Assembly: GCF_018324685.1 (NCBI RefSeq)
Contig: NZ_AP023354.1
Coordinates: 496,001-560,000 of the forward strand
From: Actinocatenispora sera
Lineage (GTDB): Bacteria; Actinomycetota; Actinomycetes; Mycobacteriales; Micromonosporaceae
Direction of reading: 5' to 3'
Length of the DNA stretch: 64,000 bases
Shown: positions 59,423 through 64,000 of the stretch, one piece after another
How the letters are laid out: each line of letters starts with the position of its first letter
Numbering within the stretch: the stretch's first letter is position 1
Position numbers and translations under genes: made by a program
Notes under the pieces: model-generated
What the model was told of the DNA's origin: nothing
Databases searched by the model: none
Seen by the model: only the letters and a program-made list of their open reading frames with translations

Positions 59423-60091
59423 TCATGTGGGCCAGGCGTGGTCGTCGGCGTTGGCGGGGGGCGGGCCGAGCACGTCGGTGAGCGTGGCCAGGTGCGCGCG
59501 CCCGACGACCCGCAGGCTCGGGCCGCTGGTCAACAACTCGGCGTCGAAACCGGCCACCCGCAACGCCAGCCGCAACGGCTGCCAGGCCGACTCGGCGCTG
59601 GGTAACGGCAGCAGGTACCCGATGCTGTCGCGGCGGCCCCCGGCGATCGCCCACAGCCGCAGCGCCAGCCCGTCCGCGCGGAAGCCGGCCGGCGGCCGGG
59701 TCACCGTACCGTGCAGCCAGGCGTCCGCGACCGGGGCCAGCACCGCGCAGAACGCGGTACGCACGCCGATGTGATCGTCCACCGTCGGTACCCGGCTGCC
59801 GGTCAGGCCCCGCCCGTCGAACGCGGCGAGCAACGCCGCCGCCCGCCACTCCTGCGTCACCACCACCGAGACCCGCGCCGTACCACCCATCCGGATCACC
59901 TGGCCGCCGCCGGCCAGCACGCCGGCCACGTCGGCGGGACGCGGCTCGGCCAGTACCGCGGAGAACAGGGACGCCTGCGCCAGTGCGGTGCGCCGGCGGC
60001 GCGGCTGCGGGGCCCGCTCGGCGGGCTGCTGCGGCGCGGGCAGCGCGAACAGCGGCTCGATGGCCGGCGGTTCGTCCGACGCGGCGCTCAC
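59423..60091 (-). CDS. Conserved hypothetical protein in the hppA-topA interval
   Basis: I do not recognise a function for this 222-residue protein. The N-terminal 35 residues are Pro/Arg-rich (PQQPAERAPQPRRRRTALAQ); then an alpha/beta core runs from LFSAVLAEPRPADVAGVLAG to the end, with a motif SVVVTQEWRAAALLAAF and RLWAIAGGRRDSIGYLLPLP. No membrane helix. The start is GTG 60091, overlapping the lipoprotein gene stop (GTGA). Small hypothetical genes sit at this place in Streptomyces too, as far as I recall. Confidence 0.7.
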   Translation of the reverse strand: MSAASDEPPAIEPLFALPAPQQPAERAPQPRRRRTALAQASLFSAVLAEPRPADVAGVLAGGGQVIRMGGTARVSVVVTQEWRAAALLAAFDGRGLTGSRVPTVDDHIGVRTAFCAVLAPVADAWLHGTVTRPPAGFRADGLALRLWAIAGGRRDSIGYLLPLPSAESAWQPLRLALRVAGFDAELLTSGPSLRVVGRAHLATLTDVLGPPPANADDHAWPT

Positions 60092-60618
60092 TGGCACTCC
60101 GGTACCTCGTCGAACGCCTGCTGCAGCGGCTCGGAGTGGACCTTGGAGGTGTCCAGCGCCCCCGCGTCGTACTGCGTGTTCAGCTTGTCGATCGCGCTGG
60201 ACACGCCGTCGTAGAAGGCCTTCGAGTCGGTCGTCGGCAGCTTGCGGATCGCGTCCCGGGCGGTGCGGTACGAGTCGCGGGCCGAGGTCAGCGCCGCGGT
60301 GAACTCGGCCGCGATTCTCTTCCCGTCGTCCACGTCCGGCACCCCGGCGGCGAGCAACCGGTCACGGGCCTTGTCGGTCGCCTTCGCCTCCGAGTCGAGC
60401 AGGTTGAGCAGCGTCACCTTCGCCGCATCCGGCGTGGTGACCTGCTGCATCTCCTGCTGGGTCTGCCGGGTCAGCTTGCTCACCGTGCTGGTCCACGGCT
60501 TCAACGCCTGGCAGACGTGGGTCGCCCAGGTCTTCGCCGGCACGCCGTCGGAACCGCAGCCGGCGAGCAGCACCAGCGCGGCCAGCACCGGCGCCGCGGT
60601 ACGTGCGAGAGCCCCCAT
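60088..60618 (-). CDS. Putative lipoprotein
   Basis: This 176-residue protein has a lipoprotein signal (MGALARTAAPVLAALVLLAG with Cys at about 21), so it is anchored on the outer face of the membrane. The mature part is helical and coiled-coil-like, with QTQQEMQQVTTPDAAKVTLL and DGVSSAIDKLNTQ, and Cys residues near each end (HVCQAL, VPEC) that may form a disulfide. The ATG at 60618 is chosen for the signal peptide. It lies 121 bases downstream of hppA. Function unknown. Confidence 0.78.
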   Translation of the reverse strand: MGALARTAAPVLAALVLLAGCGSDGVPAKTWATHVCQALKPWTSTVSKLTRQTQQEMQQVTTPDAAKVTLLNLLDSEAKATDKARDRLLAAGVPDVDDGKRIAAEFTAALTSARDSYRTARDAIRKLPTTDSKAFYDGVSSAIDKLNTQYDAGALDTSKVHSEPLQQAFDEVPECQ

Positions 60619-60739
60619 GGCCCGGAACGGTAACCGGTCCACGGGGGCTCCGCACAACCCCTGCTGTCGCCGCGGTCGGCCGGGCCGCCCGCGGTCACCG
60701 CGGGCGACCGCCACTCGGACGGCCGCGCACGGGTCGGCG

Positions 60740-63097
60740 TCAGGCCGAGGCCTGCGCCGCCTCCTTCTCCGCGCCGTTCTCCTCGCCAACGGCGATCGGA
60801 CGACGCTTCGCCACCACCAGCGCCGCCACGATGATCGCCAACGCCACCAGCGCGATCGCGATCCGGACGCCGGTGTTCTTCGAGGCGCCGATGGAGAACA
60901 TCACCACGGCCGGCGCGATCAGCAGCGAGACCAGGTTCATCACCTTGATCAGCGGGTTGATCGCCGGGCCGGCGGTGTCCTTGAACGGGTCACCGATCGT
61001 GTCACCGATGATCGTCGCCTCGTGCGCCTCGGAGCCCTTGCCGCCGTACACCCCGTCCTCGACGAGCTTCTTCGCGTTGTCCCAGGCACCGCCCGAGTTC
61101 GCCAGGAAGATCGCCATCAGGATGCCGGTCGCGATCGCGCCCGCCAGGTACGCGCCGAGCGCGCCGACGCCGAGCCCGAACCCGACCACGATCGGCGCGA
61201 ACACGGCCAGGATGCCGGGCGTGATCAGCTCACGCTGCGCGTCCCGGGTGCAGATGTCGACGACCTTGCCGTACTCGGGGCGCTGCGAGCCGTCCATGAT
61301 TCCGGGGAACTCCCGGAACTGCCGCCGCACCTCGAACACCACGGCGCCGGCGGACCGGGACACCGCGTTGATCGCCAACATGCTGAACAGGAACACCACC
61401 GACGCGCCGATGATCAACCCGACCAGGTTCGACGGGTTCGCCACGTTCAGGATCCCGTCGTACTGCTGCTTGACCAGGTCACTGAGCCCGCCGGTACCGG
61501 CCTTCAGCGCGGCGCTGCCGACGGTGTCGGTGAACGAACCGAACAGCGCCGTCGCGGCGAGCACCGCCGTCGCGATCGCGATGCCCTTCGTGATCGCCTT
61601 CGTGGTGTTGCCGACCGCGTCCAGCTCGGTGAGGATCTGCGCACCCTCGCCCTCGACCTCACCGGACATCTCCGCGATGCCCTGCGCGTTGTCCGAGATC
61701 GGGCCGAACGTGTCCATCGCCACGATCACGCCGACGGTGGTCAGCAGACCGGTACCGGCGAGTGCCACCGCGAACAGCGACAGCACGATCGAGCCGCCGC
61801 CGAGCAGGAACGCGCCGTACACGGCCGCGGCGATCAGGATCGCCGAGTACACCGCCGACTCGAAACCGAGGCTGACGCCAGACAGGACCACGGTGGCCGG
61901 GCCGGTCAGCGACGTCTTCGCCACGTCCTTCACCGGCCGCCGGATGGTGTCGGTGAAGTACCCGGTGAGCAGCTGGATCAGGGCCGCCAGCACGATACCG
62001 ATCAGTACCGCGACGATCGCGATCACCTGCGGACTGCGGGTGGGATGCCCGAGCGCCGCCAGCGAGACGCCGTGCAGACCGGAGAACTTGCTCGGCAGGT
62101 AGACCAGCGCCGCGACCACGCAGAGCACCGCGGAGATCCCCGCCGAGATGAAGAACGCCCGGTTGATCGCCGCCATCCCGGACCGGTCCGACGGCCGCAG
62201 CCGGGTGATGAACACCCCGATGATCGCCGTGACCACCCCGATCGCCGGCACGATCAGCGGGAACACGAGGCCCTCGGAACCGAACGCGGTGCGGCCCAGG
62301 ATCAGCGCCGCGACCAGCATGACCGCGTACGACTCGAACAGGTCGGCGGCCATCCCGGCGCAGTCACCCACGTTGTCGCCGACGTTGTCGGCGATCGTCG
62401 CGGCGTTGCGTGGGTCGTCCTCCGGGATCCCCTGCTCCACCTTGCCGACCAGGTCGGCGCCGACGTCTGCGGCCTTGGTGAAGATGCCGCCGCCGACCCG
62501 CATGAACATCGCGAGCAGCGCGGCACCGAAACCGAAGCCCTCCAGTACGGTCGGGGCCTTGTCCCGGAAGATCAGCACGACGACGCCGGCGCCGAGCAGA
62601 CCCAGCCCGACGGTCATGAAGCCGACCACGCCGCCGGTACGGAAGGCGATCTGCATCGCGCCCTCGCGGCTGCTGCGTGCGGCCGAGGCCACCCGCACGT
62701 TCGCCCGAGTCGCGAGAGACATCCCCGCCCAGCCGATGAACGAGCTGAAGATCGCGCCGACCACGAAGAACGCGGACCGGCCGATGCGCACTTCCCAGCC
62801 GCCCTCGTTGACCGGCAGTGCCAGCAGCAACAGCAGCGCGACGATCACGAAGATCCCCAGCGTGCGGAACTGCCGGCCGAGATACGCCGAGGCGCCTTCC
62901 TGCACGGCGCCGGCGATCTCCTGCATCTTCGTCGTGCCCCGGTCGGTTGCCAACACCAACTTGACCAGGCCGGCCGCGAACCCCAACGCGACAAGCGCGA
63001 TCACCGCCGCGATCACCACGTACACCAGGTTGGTTCCGGTCAGGGACACGCTGCTCAGGGACAGGGTCTCGCCGCCAGTGGCGAGATTGGTGTCCAT
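60740..63097 (-). CDS. hppA: Membrane-bound H+-translocating pyrophosphatase
   Basis: This 785-residue pump with about 16 helices uses pyrophosphate hydrolysis to move protons. The PPi/Mg signature is DVGADLVGKVE (in TKAADVGADLVGKVEQGIPE), with DNVGDNVGDCAG, DTFGPISDNAQGIAEM and, at the end, DTIGDPFKDTAGPAINPLIKV. The segment AVGNTTKAITKG has Lys in the position that is Ala in K+-dependent enzymes, which indicates the K+-independent H+ type. AGGAGG four bases before the ATG at 63097 sets the start. It lies where hppA sits in Streptomyces, near an RsbW-like gene and topA. Confidence 0.95.
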   Translation of the reverse strand: MDTNLATGGETLSLSSVSLTGTNLVYVVIAAVIALVALGFAAGLVKLVLATDRGTTKMQEIAGAVQEGASAYLGRQFRTLGIFVIVALLLLLALPVNEGGWEVRIGRSAFFVVGAIFSSFIGWAGMSLATRANVRVASAARSSREGAMQIAFRTGGVVGFMTVGLGLLGAGVVVLIFRDKAPTVLEGFGFGAALLAMFMRVGGGIFTKAADVGADLVGKVEQGIPEDDPRNAATIADNVGDNVGDCAGMAADLFESYAVMLVAALILGRTAFGSEGLVFPLIVPAIGVVTAIIGVFITRLRPSDRSGMAAINRAFFISAGISAVLCVVAALVYLPSKFSGLHGVSLAALGHPTRSPQVIAIVAVLIGIVLAALIQLLTGYFTDTIRRPVKDVAKTSLTGPATVVLSGVSLGFESAVYSAILIAAAVYGAFLLGGGSIVLSLFAVALAGTGLLTTVGVIVAMDTFGPISDNAQGIAEMSGEVEGEGAQILTELDAVGNTTKAITKGIAIATAVLAATALFGSFTDTVGSAALKAGTGGLSDLVKQQYDGILNVANPSNLVGLIIGASVVFLFSMLAINAVSRSAGAVVFEVRRQFREFPGIMDGSQRPEYGKVVDICTRDAQRELITPGILAVFAPIVVGFGLGVGALGAYLAGAIATGILMAIFLANSGGAWDNAKKLVEDGVYGGKGSEAHEATIIGDTIGDPFKDTAGPAINPLIKVMNLVSLLIAPAVVMFSIGASKNTGVRIAIALVALAIIVAALVVAKRRPIAVGEENGAEKEAAQASA

Positions 63098-63335
63098 CCG
63101 TCCTCCTGTACCACCGTCTGTGATCCGGCCCGGCCGGTCGGTCGGTCCGGTGCAACTCGCGGAGTGTATCGGGCCGATCGTGCCGAGACTCACAAGCCCA
63201 ACCCGCAGCATCCTGTGTCCCGGGCCACTGTGTTAATACGAACCGCATTACGGACTTACCACGTGGGCGGCCGCAATACCAGCCCCTACGCGTGATCTTC
63301 GATGGTGGTACGACCACTTGGCGCCGGACGGGCGA
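63098..63335. promoter_or_regulatory. hppA upstream region
   Basis: No gene is seen. An A/T-rich patch at 63230-63255 has TATTAA on the minus strand (63238-63233), which could be the hppA -10 element with a leader of about 130 bases. The -35 is not clear. Confidence 0.3.
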
Positions 63336-63540
63336 AACGCGTCGGCCGCGCCAGGGGCGCGCCAGGAGGCGCCGGGAAGCGGCCTCACGACGAGCCAGGA
63401 CGCGCCGGGAAACGGCCGAGCGATGGGCCGGGGACGGGCGAGAAACAGACCCGGCGGTGGGCCGGGACGTGCCAGGAAGCGGGCACGCCGCGGAGCGCAG
63501 GGCGTGCCGGGAGAACGGGTCAGGCAGTGGGCCAGGACAT
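63336..63540. repeat. 33-35 bp degenerate tandem repeat at the stop of the RsbW-like gene
   Basis: Five to six units of 33-35 bp share the core GCCGGGACGTGCCAGGAA. They run from about 63336 through the stop codon at 63520 into the last codons of the gene. The unit nearest the gene includes its final Trp-Pro-Thr-Ala codons. Confidence 0.6.
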
Positions 63541-63963
63541 CCGCACGGAGGTGCCGGCGCCGTCGCGGCGGGGCACTACCTGCAGGTCGTCGACCAGCCC
63601 GGTCAGCAGCGCCAGACCCATCCCGACCGCGACCGACGGCGCCGGGAACGAGGTGTCCGACTCGGCGACGAGTTCCACCGGGTCGGGCACCGAACCGGTC
63701 TCCGGCCTGGTCTCCGCCGGGCCGCGGTCGCTGACCCGCACGGTGAACCGGGCACCGTCGGCCATCTCGACCTTGACCAGTGCCTTCAACTGGTACAGCT
63801 GGTGCAGAGCAACGGCACGCGAGCAGGCTTCTCCCACGGCGAGGCGCACCTCGTCGAGCACCTCCTCGGCGACGCCGGCGCGCCGCGCCACCGCCACCGC
63901 CACCAGACGGGCAGTGCGGACATGCGCCGGCGCCGGCGAAAACTCCAGCCGTACCGTGGGCAT
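63520..63963 (-). CDS. RsbW-like ATP-binding protein (anti-sigma regulatory type)
   Basis: This 147-residue protein has a HATPase_c fold like RsbW/SpoIIAB serine kinases: DEVRLAVGEACSRAVALHQ as the N-box, in which Ser-Arg stands where Asn is usual, then FTVRVSDRGP as the G1 box, and VGMGLALLTGLVDDLQV as the G2-like box. Loss of the N-box Asn could weaken metal-ATP binding. It may control an alternative sigma factor or anti-anti-sigma protein that is outside the window. ATG at 63963 with no clear neighbour on that side. Confidence 0.85.
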   Translation of the reverse strand: MPTVRLEFSPAPAHVRTARLVAVAVARRAGVAEEVLDEVRLAVGEACSRAVALHQLYQLKALVKVEMADGARFTVRVSDRGPAETRPETGSVPDPVELVAESDTSFPAPSVAVGMGLALLTGLVDDLQVVPRRDGAGTSVRMSWPTA

Positions 63964-64000
63964 CGCGGGCCGCCGCTATCTGTCGGTCGCCGGCGGAACG

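Overview
This 64 kb window is chromosomal DNA of very high G+C content from a filamentous-type actinomycete. Pointers are GTG starts, ATGA-coupled operons, a SigE-type ECF sigma factor, DUF3263, DUF4032 and DUF397/XRE-DUF5753 genes, a TIGR03086/DinB-type protein, an MFS-thymidylate kinase fusion and a topoisomerase I with an Ala-Lys tail. The mix recalls Micromonosporaceae, but that assignment is an inference. I see no rRNA, tRNA, CRISPR array, insertion sequence or phage.

Region 1 (0.1-16 kb) looks like amino-sugar salvage. A minus-strand operon carries a GH3 beta-N-acetylhexosaminidase (NagZ-like), a Dpp/Opp-type lipoprotein, two permeases and two ATPases. A divergent unit holds a DeoR repressor and a plus-strand operon: SIS-domain isomerase/deaminase, ROK kinase, NagA deacetylase, PfkB sugar-phosphate kinase and class II aldolase. 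Together these could take an imported N-acetylhexosamine compound to triose phosphates. A NUDIX hydrolase, signal peptidase I and a DUF3263 protein lie around it.

Region 2 (16-29 kb) holds a SigE sigma factor with its membrane partner, a PAP2 phosphatase with a decayed tandem copy, a secreted serine protease, a DUF4032 kinase-like protein, an HxlR regulator, a seven-helix membrane protein, a secreted Asp-box propeller, a nitroreductase, a two-domain TrkA-N channel-like protein and a secreted Pro/Ala/Gly-rich protein behind a 0.7 kb leader.

Region 3 (29-64 kb) begins with holB and the MFS-tmk fusion and ends with topA, hppA and an RsbW-like gene. As I recall, these lie close together in Streptomyces; here about 19 kb separates tmk from topA. 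The intervening genes look accessory: a PLP barrel enzyme, Uma2 nuclease, a membrane EEP protein with a sugar-lactone oxidase, two beta-lactamase-fold hydrolases, a HigBA module, acetyltransferases, an MFS exporter with an Lrp regulator, a CatB/Vat acetyltransferase, and an XRE/DUF397 pair whose DUF397 motif is triplicated. Between topA and hppA sit an overlapping patatin/kinase-like membrane gene pair, an unrecognised gene and a lipoprotein gene.

Three sequence patterns recur across the window. Short degenerate tandem repeats abut stop codons. Palindromic elements built on TGATCA lie downstream of genes. The palindrome TCCAC(A/T)GTGGA occurs six times. Several genes also appear to have leaderless promoters.
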